Numbered from the stretch's first letter, positions 23,401 to 32,610 are shown. The stretch: 64,000 nt of DNA from Catellatospora sp. KI3 (GCF_029948125.1 NZ_JASAMB010000024.1:1-64000), one strand, 5' to 3'. Program-made: numbers and translations. The notes: a model not told the origin generated them from the letters alone.

Positions 23401-25563
23401 ATGCCCGCCGCCGCCCGCAGCCAGCAGGCACGTGCCCTGGTCGCCGACGCCGAGCAGACCCTGCGGGCCACCCGGACCGTGCTCGACGCCGAGCAGGACC
23501 TCGTCACGGAGATCCGCGACCTGGCCGACGCGCACCGCCGGCGGCTGCTCGACGAACGCCTCCACCAGGTCGACGTGGCCCGGCTGCGGGAAGCGGCCGG
23601 AGGTCGGCTGCGCCTGGGGTCGCTGCAGGCCGCCGGGTTGACCACGGTGGGCCAGCTCATGGACCAGCGCCAGCAGCTGCACCGGTACCCCGGCGTCGGA
23701 CCGACCACGGTCGCCCAGATCGAGTCCGCCATCGCGGCCCTGGCCGAGTCCGTCGAGGCGGAGACCGTCCTGCGGCCCGACCCCGACCGGCGCTCGCCGG
23801 AGGACACCCACCTGCTGCGCTCACTGCACCGGCTGCTGACCGCCCGCCGGCGGGTGCGCCCGCTGCTCGGCCGGGCCCGGGAACTGCGCGACGCCGTCAC
23901 CCCCCACGTCGACGGCGCGCGGCTGGCCAACAGCCGCTGGCGCAGCCTGTTCCGGGGGCGCCAGGGCAGGCTGGCCGACCGGGCCGCACTGGCCGACCTG
24001 GAGACGGCGCTGCGCTCGCCGCGGCTGGAAGCCGCCCGCACCAAGGTCCTCGCCGCCGCGACGGCCCTGGTGCAGGAGCCGACCGCCCAGCAGCTGTGGC
24101 GCAAGTACCAGACCGACGCCGCCACCTACCTGACCCTGCTGGCCGAGGTGACCGGAGGCCAGCCCGGCGGGCCGGGCCCGGCCGGACACCTGCCAGCCGA
24201 CGCCGCCGACAGCATCGACCGGCTGCGCCTGGACACCAGCCTGCTGAAGTCGGCCCTGCGCGGCTACCAGTCCTTCGGCGCCCGGTTCATGCTCGTGCAG
24301 CGGCGGGTGATCCTGGGCGACGAGATGGGTCTGGGCAAGACCGTCGAGACGCTCGCGGCCATGTGCCACCTGGCCGCGGGCGGCGCCCGCCACTTCCTGG
24401 TCGTCTGCCCGCCGAGCCTGGCCGGGAACTGGATGCACGAGATCAGGCGCCACTGCAAGCTGACCCCGCGCCTGCTCTACGGCACCGACACCGCCAAGAA
24501 CCTCGCCGCCTGGCGCGCCCAGGGCGGCGTGGGCGTGACCACGTACACCGCACTGGACCGGTTGGACCTCGGTGATGCCGACGTCGCCATGGCCGCCTTC
24601 GACGAGGCCCACTACATCAAGAACCCGACCACCAAGCGCACCAGGCACAGCCGCGGTCTCATCGAGCGGGCCGAGCGGGTCACCCTGCTGACCGGCACTC
24701 CGCTGGAGAACCGGGTGGCGGAGTTCGCCGTGCTCACCGAGCACATCAACCCCGCCGTCGCCCGGGACGCCGCCGCGGCGCCGTCGGCGGAGGCGTTCCG
24801 GCAGGCCATCGCCCCGGCCTACCTGCGCCGCAACCAGTCGGACGTGCTCGCCGAGCTGCCCGGCCGGATCGAGACCGTGCAGCCGGTGTCGCTGGCCCCC
24901 GACGAGCTGGCCGCCTACCGCAAGGCCGTGTGGGAGGGGCACTTCATGACCATGCGCCGGGCGACCTTCGGCGACCCGGCCCGGACCTCGACCAAACTCG
25001 ACCACGTCCGGCAGATCGCTGACGAGGCGCTGGCCGAGGGGCACAAGGTGCTGGTGTTCTCGTACTTCCGCGACGTGCTGACCGCGATCACCGGGGCGCT
25101 GGGCGCGCGGGCGCACGGCCCGCTCACCGGCACGACCCCGGCGCTGCAGCGCCAGCAGGTGGTGGACGCGTTCAACGCCAGCCGCCGACCCGCGGTGCTG
25201 GTCAGCCAGATCGAGGTCGGCGGGGTCGGGCTGAACCTGCAGACCGCCTCGGTGGTGATCCTGGTCGAGCCGCAGTGGAAGCCCAGCACCGAGGAGCAGG
25301 CCATCGCGCGCTGCCACCGGATGGGCCAGGTCCGGCCGGTGCAGGTGTTCCGGCTGGTCGCCGAGGACACCGTGGACACCGCCATGCGCGAGCTGGTCGC
25401 GGGCAAGGCCGCGCTGTTCGACGAGTACGCCCGGCCCAGCGCGGCCAAGGACGCCAACGCCCAGGCCGTCGACGGGGCCGACAACGACAGCAAGCGCGGC
25501 GCCGCCGAGCGGCAGATCATCGAGCGCGAGCGGGCCCGGCTGCGCGAGGCGGGCGACGACTGA
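23401..25563 (+). CDS. SNF2-family DEAH helicase with N-terminal helix-hairpin-helix
   Basis: A 720-residue ATP-dependent DNA translocase. ATG 23401 follows GAGG. Residues 1-60 are a charged coiled coil; about 70-120 is a helix-hairpin-helix-like DNA-binding element (LTTVGQLM then YPGVGPTTVAQIESA); about 120-280 is helical. The SNF2 core has Walker A GDEMGLGKT (about 307), DEAH box (about 400), and motifs V-VI QIEVGGVGLNLQTA and RCHRMGQVRPV (about 605-650). Such proteins remodel or translocate DNA in repair, recombination or defence. No methylase or nuclease partner lies nearby, so its role stays open. Confidence 0.9.
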   Translation: MPAAARSQQARALVADAEQTLRATRTVLDAEQDLVTEIRDLADAHRRRLLDERLHQVDVARLREAAGGRLRLGSLQAAGLTTVGQLMDQRQQLHRYPGVGPTTVAQIESAIAALAESVEAETVLRPDPDRRSPEDTHLLRSLHRLLTARRRVRPLLGRARELRDAVTPHVDGARLANSRWRSLFRGRQGRLADRAALADLETALRSPRLEAARTKVLAAATALVQEPTAQQLWRKYQTDAATYLTLLAEVTGGQPGGPGPAGHLPADAADSIDRLRLDTSLLKSALRGYQSFGARFMLVQRRVILGDEMGLGKTVETLAAMCHLAAGGARHFLVVCPPSLAGNWMHEIRRHCKLTPRLLYGTDTAKNLAAWRAQGGVGVTTYTALDRLDLGDADVAMAAFDEAHYIKNPTTKRTRHSRGLIERAERVTLLTGTPLENRVAEFAVLTEHINPAVARDAAAAPSAEAFRQAIAPAYLRRNQSDVLAELPGRIETVQPVSLAPDELAAYRKAVWEGHFMTMRRATFGDPARTSTKLDHVRQIADEALAEGHKVLVFSYFRDVLTAITGALGARAHGPLTGTTPALQRQQVVDAFNASRRPAVLVSQIEVGGVGLNLQTASVVILVEPQWKPSTEEQAIARCHRMGQVRPVQVFRLVAEDTVDTAMRELVAGKAALFDEYARPSAAKDANAQAVDGADNDSKRGAAERQIIERERARLREAGDD

Positions 25564-25565
25564 GC

Positions 25566-26612
25566 TCAGCGCCGGGGCGGGGCGGTGCTGCCCCGCACGG
25601 TCAGGGTGGTCGCCAGCTCCAGTCCGATCTGCGGTGTCTGCTCGCCTCGGCCCAGGGCCAGCGCCAGTTCGGTGGCGGCCACCGCCATCTCGGTGAGCGG
25701 CTGGCGGACCGTGGTCAGCGCGGGATCGACCAGCGCGGCGAGCGGCAGGTCGTCGAACCCGACCACGCTCAGGTCCGCCGGGATCCGCAGGCCCAGTCGC
25801 CGCGCGGCCTGGTAGACGCCGAGCGCCTGCAGGTCGTTGCTGGCGAAGATCGCCGTCGGCGGGTCGGGGCGGTTCAGCAGGGCGAGCCCCGCCGCCTGGC
25901 CGCCGTCCAGGGTCAGCTCGGCCCGCGCGACCAGGCCGGGATCGGTCGGCAGCCCGGCGGCAGCCAGCGCTGAGCGGTAGCCGTCGACCCGGGCCTGGCA
26001 GCACAGGAGCTGCTCCGGCCCGGCGACCATCGCGATCCGGCGGTGTCCGAGTTCGACCAGGTGGCGGGCTGCCGACCGGCCGCCGGCCCAGTTCGTGGCA
26101 CCGACGAAGGGGACACCGTCGGGCAGTTCGCTGGTGGGGTCGACCACGACGAAGGGGATGTCCCTGGCCCGCAGCTGGTCCCGCTGGTCCGCCGACAGCT
26201 GGGCCACGGTCACGACGCAGGCGGGACGCCGGGACACCGTGTCGTCGATCCAGTAGCGGATCGCGCCGCGCTGCGGGCCGAACGCGGTCAGCACGACGCC
26301 CATGCGCTGCTCCCGCGCCACACGCTCCACCCCGCGGATGATCTCCATGCCCCACATGTGCTCGAGGTCGTCGAAGACGAGCTCCATCATGTTGCTGCGC
26401 ACCGACGGGGTGGGTCGGCGGTATCCGTACCGGTGGACGAGTGCCTCGACCCGGGCGCGGGTGTCGGCGGCCACGCCGGAGCGGCCGTTGAGGACCTTGG
26501 ACACCGTCGGGATCGACACCCCGGCGGACTCGGCGATGTACGAGATGGTCACCGGCCCGCCGGGTACGGGTGCGGTGTCCGTGACCGGCTCATCCGGCTC
26601 GGTGTGCGGCAA
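25566..26612 (-). CDS. LacI-family transcriptional regulator of GH43/GH5 genes
   Basis: A 348-residue repressor. TTG 26612 has GGAGGAGG about 6 nt upstream; a GTG 27 bases downstream is an alternative start. The helix-turn-helix (TISYIAESAGVSIPTVSKVL, residues 23-42) is followed by the sugar-binding core with HLVELGHRRIAMVAG, IFASNDLQALGVYQAA and GFDDLPLAALVDPALTTVRQP. It lies 63 bp downstream of the GH43 gene on the same strand and is probably co-transcribed. The repeated GAAACTTTC sites in the GH43/GH5 divergent region are its most likely operators, giving a self-regulated xylan- or glucan-responsive circuit. Confidence 0.92.
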   Translation of the reverse strand: MPHTEPDEPVTDTAPVPGGPVTISYIAESAGVSIPTVSKVLNGRSGVAADTRARVEALVHRYGYRRPTPSVRSNMMELVFDDLEHMWGMEIIRGVERVAREQRMGVVLTAFGPQRGAIRYWIDDTVSRRPACVVTVAQLSADQRDQLRARDIPFVVVDPTSELPDGVPFVGATNWAGGRSAARHLVELGHRRIAMVAGPEQLLCCQARVDGYRSALAAAGLPTDPGLVARAELTLDGGQAAGLALLNRPDPPTAIFASNDLQALGVYQAARRLGLRIPADLSVVGFDDLPLAALVDPALTTVRQPLTEMAVAATELALALGRGEQTPQIGLELATTLTVRGSTAPPRR

Positions 26613-26675
26613 CCCGGCCTCCTCCGTCGTGACTCGCGCGGTGTCTGGTCGGACCTGGACGTGGCCCGGGTCCGC

Positions 26676-28253
26676 TCACGGCGCAAGGATAGCCTCGGGC
26701 GCCGGGTCCGGAGCGGCCTCGATCGGCTCGTAGTCGAACCAGTCGAACCGCACCGTGCCGGCGGCGGCGTACACGCCGAGCACGCGGCCGGTGAACCCGC
26801 CGGCCACCTCGGTCGACAGGTACCGGCCGTCGAGCTCCGCCAGCACGTCGAACGTGCCGTCGGCCGCTTCGACCCCGAGCCGGACGCGGTCCGGCTCCTT
26901 GCGCGGATGCCAGTCCGGCTGGGCCGAGGCGATCACGTCGATCCGCAGGCGGACCGGCCCCGAGGGCACGGTACGGGTGGCGGCGGTGGCCCGCAGCGAC
27001 GACGCGCGCACGGCCACGTCCACCCGCCCGCCGCCGGCTTCGACCTCGTAGTGGTGGTCCTCGTCCAGGCGCACGGCGAGCCCGCCGCGGCCCTCGGCGG
27101 CGTCGAGCAGGGTCCGGACGGTGCAGGACAGGTGCTGCTGGCGGCGGCCGACGAACATGACGTCGGGGTGGTCCAGCGACGCGCCGCGGGCGCGCAGCGT
27201 CAGCCAGCCGGGCCGGTCGGTCAGCGAGCACAGCTCGTCGGGCCGGGACCGGACGGAGATCCAGCGCGGATGCAGGCGGGCCGTGTCGAAGTCGTCGCGG
27301 GGCGCCGGTGCCGCCACCGGGTACGCCGGCCACGCGGGCGCCGCCGGCTCCGGTGCGACGCGCCCGACCACCGGCCAGCCGTCGGCCCAGGTCACCGGCG
27401 CGAGGAACGTCTCCCGGCCCAGGACGTGCCAGCCCGGGGTGCCGCCACGGGGGCGTACGCCCAGCAGCACCATCCACCACGACCCGTCGGGCGCCTGGAC
27501 CAGGTCCGCGTGCCCGGTGTTCTGGATCGGATGGTTGAGCCCGCGATGGGTCAGGATCGGATTGGCGGGGCAGGGCTCGAACGGTCCCCCGGGGCCGGGG
27601 CCGCGCGCCACCGAGACGGCGTGGCCGCGCTCGGTGCCGCCCTCGGCGATCAGCAGGTACCAGTGCTCGCCGATCCGGTAGAGGTGGGGAGCCTCCGGCG
27701 CCTGCGCGTCGGGGCCGCCGGACCACAGCCGCCGCGCGGTGCCGGAGGTCCGGCCGGTGTGCGGGTCCAGGCGGACCTGTTCGATCCCGGCGTAGGTGCA
27801 CCAGCACTGGCCCTCGTCGTCCCAGGCCAGATCCGGGTCGATGCCGGGGATGCCGGTCCGGATCGGCTCCGACCACGGCCCGGCCGGGTCGGTGGCCGTG
27901 AACAGCATGGTGCCGCCGCCGGGCGCGACGTTGGTGGTGATGAGCCAGAAGCGGCCGTCGTGGTGGCGCAGGGTGGGTGCGTAGACGCCGCCGGAGGACG
28001 GTGTGTCGGCGGGCAGGTGCAGCTGGCTGGGCCGGTCGAGGGCGTTGCCGAGCAGCTCCCAGTGCACCAGGTCGCGGCTGTGCAGGATCGGCACGCCGGG
28101 GAAGTACTCGAAGCTGGAGCAGGCCAGGTAGTAGTCATCGCCGACCCGGCAGACGCTCGGATCGGGGTGCATCCCGGCGATGACCGGGTTCTGGAACACG
28201 CCGTCCGGCCAACCGTCGGAGGTGGCGGAGTGCGGTGCGGGCACGGTGTCCAA
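26676..28253 (-). CDS. GH43-family glycosidase (beta-xylosidase/arabinofuranosidase type), cytoplasmic
   Basis: A 525-residue enzyme without a signal peptide. The five-bladed propeller carries the family residues: catalytic base Asp in MHPDPSVCRVGDDYYLA (about residue 30), the pKa-tuning Asp in GIDPDLAW (about 137) and the acid Glu in APEAPHLY (about 188). Residues about 320-515 form the C-terminal beta-sandwich of GH43 xylosidases. It would cleave imported xylo- or arabino-oligosaccharides. TTG 28253 is the annotated start; GTG 28244 is an alternative. It is first in an operon with the LacI gene, behind a promoter overlapped by GAAACTTTC-type operators. Confidence 0.9.
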   Translation of the reverse strand: MDTVPAPHSATSDGWPDGVFQNPVIAGMHPDPSVCRVGDDYYLACSSFEYFPGVPILHSRDLVHWELLGNALDRPSQLHLPADTPSSGGVYAPTLRHHDGRFWLITTNVAPGGGTMLFTATDPAGPWSEPIRTGIPGIDPDLAWDDEGQCWCTYAGIEQVRLDPHTGRTSGTARRLWSGGPDAQAPEAPHLYRIGEHWYLLIAEGGTERGHAVSVARGPGPGGPFEPCPANPILTHRGLNHPIQNTGHADLVQAPDGSWWMVLLGVRPRGGTPGWHVLGRETFLAPVTWADGWPVVGRVAPEPAAPAWPAYPVAAPAPRDDFDTARLHPRWISVRSRPDELCSLTDRPGWLTLRARGASLDHPDVMFVGRRQQHLSCTVRTLLDAAEGRGGLAVRLDEDHHYEVEAGGGRVDVAVRASSLRATAATRTVPSGPVRLRIDVIASAQPDWHPRKEPDRVRLGVEAADGTFDVLAELDGRYLSTEVAGGFTGRVLGVYAAAGTVRFDWFDYEPIEAAPDPAPEAILAP

Positions 28254-28257
28254 GGGA

Positions 28258-28324
28258 AGAAACTTTCTGTTCTAGCGACGACACTTTCCAGGCGCAGGGT
28301 AGTGACAGCCGACGACAGGGTCAA
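28258..28324 (-). promoter_or_regulatory. GH43-lacI promoter with two GAAACTTTC-type operators
   Basis: On the minus strand TTGACC (28324-28319) and TACCCT (28301-28296) are spaced 17 bp. At the expected start lies GACACTTTC (28280-28288), one mismatch from GAAACTTTC. The perfect palindrome AGAAACTTTCT (28258-28268) follows just before the start codon. Two sites downstream of the -10 fit a roadblock repressor. Confidence 0.7.
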
Positions 28325-28387
28325 CGGACCGATGTGGATACAGGCGGGGCGGCGCCAGTCTCAAGTGTTCGGAGGAGCATCGTTGCA

Positions 28388-28438
28388 TTGACGTACGTGG
28401 TGGAAAGGCGTAGCGTCCGGCCAGAAACTTTCGGGCCG
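28388..28438 (+). promoter_or_regulatory. Cellulase promoter with GAAACTTTC operator at the transcription start
   Basis: TTGACG (28388-28393) and TAGCGT (28411-28416) are spaced exactly 17 bp. The expected start near 28423 abuts GAAACTTTC (28424-28432), which is the centre of a 21-bp interrupted palindrome with CGGCC/GGCCG outer arms (28418-28438). Confidence 0.7.
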
Positions 28439-28591
28439 AGGCGCGAAGGTTGGTGCGCTGTGGAGCCAAGCAGCGTCGCGGGAACAGGGGCAGCTGACCG
28501 CGAGCGATCGAAGACGCGAGCGTCACGCGCCCACCGGGCCGGGTGCTGACGCCGCGTCGTCAACGACCCCACTCCGCAAAGGATGATCTCC

Positions 28592-30700
28592 ATGACCCTG
28601 CAACACCTGCGGCGAGTCCGATGGCGGGCCGCCGTCGTCGCGGGCGGCACCGCCGCCGTGCTCCTGGCCGGTATGGCGGCAGCGGTGAGCGCCCAGGCGG
28701 CCGCCGGCTGCCGCGCGGTCTACGCCGTTTCGGCCCAGTGGCCGGGCGGCTTCACCGCCAACGTCGAGGTCACCAACCTCGGCGACCCCGTCAGCGGCTG
28801 GAACGTCAAGTGGACCTTCCCGTCCGGCCAGCAGGTCACCCAGGCCTGGAACGCCGCGGTCAGCGCGGCCGGCGCCCAGCAGACGGCGACCAACCTCAGC
28901 TACAACGCCGCGATCGCCACGAACGGGAAGGCGTCGTTCGGCTTCAACGGCTCATGGTCCGGTAGCAACACCGCCCCGGCCTCGTTCGCCCTCAACGGCG
29001 TCACCTGCACCGGCACCGTGGGCGGCTCGCCGTCGCCGACGGTCAGTCCGTCGCCCCGGCCCTCGGCGTCGGCCTCGCCCTCGGCGTCACCGTCCACGTC
29101 CCCGCAGCCGAGCAACCCGATGGCGACCGTCGCGGCGATGCAGCCCGGCTGGAACCTCGGCAACACCCTGGACGCCATCCCGGACGAGACCGCCTGGGGC
29201 AACCCGCTCACGACCCAGGCGCTGCTGCACCACGTACGCGGCCAGGGCTACAACAGCATCCGCATTCCGGTGACCTGGAGCAACCACCACGGGCCGGGCC
29301 CGGCGTACACCATCGACGCCGCCTGGCTGAGCCGCGTCCGCCAGCTCGTCGACTGGTCGCTGGCCGAAGGCTTCTACGTGATGATCAACCTGCACCACGA
29401 CTCCTGGCAGTGGATCAACACGTACCCCACCGACCGGGCCGGCGTCCTGGCCCGCTACAGCGCCCTGTGGACCCAGCTGTCCAGCACGTTCCGCGACCAC
29501 TCGGCGCGGCTGGTGTTCGAGAGCATCAACGAACCGCAGTTCGCCGGCACCACCGGCGACGAGCAGAACTACCAGGTGCTGAACGAACTGAACACCGAGT
29601 TCGTACGGATCGTGCGCCAGTCCGGCGGCGGCAACGCCAACCGGCTGCTGGTGCTGCCCACCCTGTTCACCAACGCCGACCAGGGCCGGCTCGACGCCCT
29701 CACCGCCACCTTCACCCAGCTGCACGACCCCAACCTGGCCGCGACGGTGCACTTCTACGGCTGGTGGCCCTTCAGCGTCAACATCGCCGGCGGCACCCGC
29801 TACGACGCCTCCGTGGAGCAGGACCTGACCGGCACCTTCGACCGCGTGCACGCCACGTTCGTCGCCCGCGGCATCCCGGTCATCATCGGCGAGTGGGCCC
29901 TGCTCAACTGGGACCACAACCGGCCCGGCATCATCGAACGCGGCGAGTTCCTCAAATTCCTGGAGGCGGTCGGCTACCACGCCCGGACCAGGTCGCTCAC
30001 CACGATGCTCTGGGACGCGGGCCAGTTCCTCAACCGCAACGACCTGACCTGGCGCGACCCGGGTGTGTTCGCGATGATGCGGGCGAGCTGGACCACCCGC
30101 TCGGGCACCGCCTCCGCCGACCAGGTGTACGTCCCCCGCACCGGAGCCGTCACCAGCAGGGCCCTCACCCTGAACCTCAACGGCACGACCCTGCGCGGCC
30201 TGCGGCAGGGGAGCACCGACCTGGTCAGCGGCACCGACTACACGGTGTCGGGCAGCACTCTCACCCTCAGCGCCACGGCGCTGACCAGGCTGGTCGGCAG
30301 CCGCGCCTACGGCGTCAACGCCACCATCGAGGCGCGGTTCGCCCAGGGCGAACCCTGGCGCATCGACATCATCACCTACGACCCGCCCACCCAGGCCGCG
30401 GCCACCGGCACCACCAGCGGGTTCGCCATCCCGACCCAGTTCCGGGGCGACCAGCTCGCGACCATGGAGGCCAGGTACGCCGACGGCACCAACGCCGGTC
30501 CCGCCGACTGGACCTCGTTCAAGGAGTTCTGGACCCACTTCCAGCCCGACTACGCCGCGAACACCATCACCCTGAAACCGGAGTTCTTCGCCGAGGTCCG
30601 CGACGGCACGCTCACCCTCACCTTCCACTTCTGGAGCGGCACGCAGGCCACGTACCGCGTCACGAAGTCAGGCACTGCGATCACCGGCAGCGCCTCCTGA
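28592..30700 (+). CDS. Secreted CBM2-GH5 endoglucanase with CBM_X2/CBM46-type C-terminus
   Basis: A 702-residue cellulase. ATG 28592 is preferred to the ATG at 28583, which overlaps the AAAGGA ribosome site. Modules: signal peptide (about 1-38); CBM2 cellulose-binding domain (about 39-140, with GWNVKWTFPSGQ and paired cysteines); Pro/Ser linker (about 145-172); GH5 barrel (about 178-500) with acid/base Glu in SINEPQ (about 313) and nucleophile Glu in IGEWALL (about 432); an Ig-like X2 module (about 510-590); and a CBM46-type domain (about 600-702). This layout is typical of GH5_4 enzymes acting on cellulose and xyloglucan. It is regulated jointly with GH43. Confidence 0.95.
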   Translation: MTLQHLRRVRWRAAVVAGGTAAVLLAGMAAAVSAQAAAGCRAVYAVSAQWPGGFTANVEVTNLGDPVSGWNVKWTFPSGQQVTQAWNAAVSAAGAQQTATNLSYNAAIATNGKASFGFNGSWSGSNTAPASFALNGVTCTGTVGGSPSPTVSPSPRPSASASPSASPSTSPQPSNPMATVAAMQPGWNLGNTLDAIPDETAWGNPLTTQALLHHVRGQGYNSIRIPVTWSNHHGPGPAYTIDAAWLSRVRQLVDWSLAEGFYVMINLHHDSWQWINTYPTDRAGVLARYSALWTQLSSTFRDHSARLVFESINEPQFAGTTGDEQNYQVLNELNTEFVRIVRQSGGGNANRLLVLPTLFTNADQGRLDALTATFTQLHDPNLAATVHFYGWWPFSVNIAGGTRYDASVEQDLTGTFDRVHATFVARGIPVIIGEWALLNWDHNRPGIIERGEFLKFLEAVGYHARTRSLTTMLWDAGQFLNRNDLTWRDPGVFAMMRASWTTRSGTASADQVYVPRTGAVTSRALTLNLNGTTLRGLRQGSTDLVSGTDYTVSGSTLTLSATALTRLVGSRAYGVNATIEARFAQGEPWRIDIITYDPPTQAAATGTTSGFAIPTQFRGDQLATMEARYADGTNAGPADWTSFKEFWTHFQPDYAANTITLKPEFFAEVRDGTLTLTFHFWSGTQATYRVTKSGTAITGSAS

Positions 30701-30702
30701 GA

Positions 30703-30751
30703 GCGGGGGCGTCGCCGTGACCGCGGGGAGCGGTCGCGGCGACGCCCCCGC
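30703..30751 (+). terminator. Strong hairpin terminator of cellulase gene
   Basis: A 15-bp perfect stem (30703-30717 with 30737-30751) begins two bases after the stop codon. Confidence 0.85.
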
Positions 30752-30831
30752 AGCCGTGCGCCCGCTGGTCGCCTGGTCTAGTGTCGTCAGCTCGTGGGCC
30801 GGGTGCCCGCGCGACCGGACAGGAGGCTGAG

Positions 30832-31503
30832 GTGGGCGGGACGACCGTGGCGGAGGTGCTGGCCGAGCTGGCCGCGCTGGAGGACCCCAGGGCGCGGGAG
30901 GTGAACGAGCGGCACGGCGACGACCACGGGGTGAACCTGGGCAGGCTGCGCGAAGTGGCCAAGCGGCTGAAGACGCAGCAGGACCTCTCCTGCGAGCTGT
31001 GGGCGACCGGCGACACTGCGGCCAGGCTGCTGGCGCTGCTGATCTGCCGCCCGAAGGCGTTCGACCGCGACCAGCTGGACACGATGCTGCGCCAGGCGCG
31101 CACCCCGAAGGTGCACGACTGGCTGGTGAACTACGTGGTGAAGAAGCATCCGCAGGCCGAGGAGCTGCGCCTGCGCTGGTTCGCCGACGCCGACCCGGTG
31201 GTCGCCAGTGCCGGCTGGGCCCTGACCACCGACCGCGTGGCCAAGGAGCCCGAGGGCCTCGACCTGGCCGGGCTGCTCGACCTCATCGAGGCGGGGCTGC
31301 GGGACGCCCCCGACCGCCTGCAGTGGGCGATGAACCACTGCCTGGCCCAGATCGGGATCGAGCACGCGGGGCACCGCGCCCGCGCGATGGCCATCGGTGA
31401 GCGCCTGGAGGTGCTCAAGGACTACCCGACGCCACCGAACTGCACCTCGCCGTTCGCCCCCATCTGGATCACCGCGATGGTGCGCCGCCAGGAAGGCGGC
31501 TGA
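30832..31503 (+). CDS. AlkD-like DNA alkylation repair family protein
   Basis: A 223-residue all-helical protein of the HEAT-like DNA alkylation repair superfamily. GTG 30832 has AGGAGG 5 nt upstream. The N-terminal GVNLGRLREVAKRLK and the ELWATGDTAARLLALLI helix are family hallmarks; the usual WDLVD segment is replaced by HDWLVNYVV. Members excise bulky alkylated bases without base flipping, or serve unknown roles. It is co-transcribed with the GyrI-like gene three bases downstream, a pairing that suggests a stress or damage response. Confidence 0.82.
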   Translation: MGGTTVAEVLAELAALEDPRAREVNERHGDDHGVNLGRLREVAKRLKTQQDLSCELWATGDTAARLLALLICRPKAFDRDQLDTMLRQARTPKVHDWLVNYVVKKHPQAEELRLRWFADADPVVASAGWALTTDRVAKEPEGLDLAGLLDLIEAGLRDAPDRLQWAMNHCLAQIGIEHAGHRARAMAIGERLEVLKDYPTPPNCTSPFAPIWITAMVRRQEGG

Positions 31504-31506
31504 GGC

Positions 31507-32127
31507 ATGGAGAAGTACGACGCCAAGAAGGCGCACCGGACCCTGTACGCGCCGCCCGCGAAGGACTTCGTCGAGGTGGACGTGCCCGAGCTGCGCTACC
31601 TGGCGGTCGACGGCCACGGCGATCCGAACACGTCCCGGGCGTACGCCGACGCGGTGGAGGCGCTGTTCACGGTGGCGTACACGCTGAAGTTCGCGAGCAG
31701 AAAGGGCCTCGACCGGGACTTCGTGGTCGGGCCGCTGGAAGGACTGTGGCGCGCGGCCGACCCGGCCGCGTTCGCCACCCGGGACAAGGACGCCTGGGAC
31801 TGGACCATGCTGATCAACCGGCCGGACTGGATCACCGATGACCTGGTCCGGTCGGCGGTCGCGCAGGCCGGCGCGAAGAAGGACAACCCGGCGCTGAGCG
31901 CGCTGCGGCCGCTGGTCCTGACCGAGGGGAGGTGCGTCCAGATCCTGCATGTCGGCTCGTACGACGACGAGGCGCCGATCCTGGACCGCCTGCACCGCCG
32001 CTACCTGCCCGACCATGGACTGACCTGGAACGGCGACCACCACGAGATCTACCTCAGCGACGCGCGGCGCACCGAGCCGGCCAAGCTGAAGACGGTCCTC
32101 AGGCAGCCGGTTCGACCACGCGATTAA
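31507..32127 (+). CDS. GyrI-like small-molecule-binding domain protein
   Basis: A 206-residue soluble protein consisting of a GyrI/SOUL-like effector-binding fold: VDVPELRYLAVDGHGDP near the start, DFVVGPLEGLWRA in the middle and the C-terminal WNGDHHEIYLSDARR motif. Proteins of this type bind hydrophobic small molecules, and some hydrolyse cyclopropanoids. It lacks the DNA-binding domain of AraC- or MerR-linked GyrI proteins. It follows the AlkD-like gene by three bases in an operon. Its stop codon falls inside a palindrome (32124-32140). Confidence 0.88.
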   Translation: MEKYDAKKAHRTLYAPPAKDFVEVDVPELRYLAVDGHGDPNTSRAYADAVEALFTVAYTLKFASRKGLDRDFVVGPLEGLWRAADPAAFATRDKDAWDWTMLINRPDWITDDLVRSAVAQAGAKKDNPALSALRPLVLTEGRCVQILHVGSYDDEAPILDRLHRRYLPDHGLTWNGDHHEIYLSDARRTEPAKLKTVLRQPVRPRD

Positions 32128-32155
32128 ACGTTCCGTTTAAAACATTCCGTTGACA
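32124..32155 (+). promoter_or_regulatory. Palindromic operator and -35 element before gene at 32185
   Basis: TTAAACGTTCCGTTTAA (32124-32140) is a perfect palindrome with 7-bp arms. A related half-site AACATTCCGTT follows and runs into a consensus -35 TTGACA (32150-32155). This resembles a TetR/ArsR-type operator, although no such gene is adjacent. Confidence 0.5.
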
Positions 32156-32184
32156 ACGTGATGTTCACTCGCTTGACTGGTCAC

Positions 32185-32610
32185 ATGACTGAACCGGACC
32201 CCTTCGTCCCCTTCGACTCCGGCCGGGCCCGGGCGCAGCGCGACTTCGCCGCGCTCACCCGGCTCGCCGAGCGGCACGCCGCCACGGAGAGCCGGCGTCG
32301 GCGCTGGACCCACGCACACGTGCTGGACCCGTACGAGGCGGTGTCGCTGTCGCTGTCGCTCGCGGCGGGCTCGGCGCTGCCGGAGCCGGGGGAGGAGCCG
32401 TTCGACGAGGCGGACCTGACCGCAGCGCTCACGCTGCTGCCCCGGGTGCGGGCCGACCTCGACGCCCTTGAGGCGGGCCTGCTCGACCTGGCGAGGCAGC
32501 GCGGCCTCACCTGGCAGGCGATCGCCTTCGGGCTCGGGCTGGGCACCGCCCAGGCGGCCCGGCAGCGGTATGAGCGGCTGACCGGCCGAACCCGCCCGGC
32601 GACCGGGTAG
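32185..32610 (+). CDS. Putative small helix-turn-helix protein
   Basis: A 141-residue soluble protein. ATG 32185 is chosen because the residues upstream lack coding character and the promoter region extends to about 32180. The N-terminal two thirds is Ala- and Leu-rich helix. The C-terminus (GLTWQAIAFGLGLGTAQAARQRYERL, cited in part) reads as a helix-turn-helix like those of sigma-4-type or AsnC-type DNA-binding domains. It could be a small transcription factor binding the adjacent palindrome. No family name is assigned. Confidence 0.7.
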   Translation: MTEPDPFVPFDSGRARAQRDFAALTRLAERHAATESRRRRWTHAHVLDPYEAVSLSLSLAAGSALPEPGEEPFDEADLTAALTLLPRVRADLDALEAGLLDLARQRGLTWQAIAFGLGLGTAQAARQRYERLTGRTRPATG

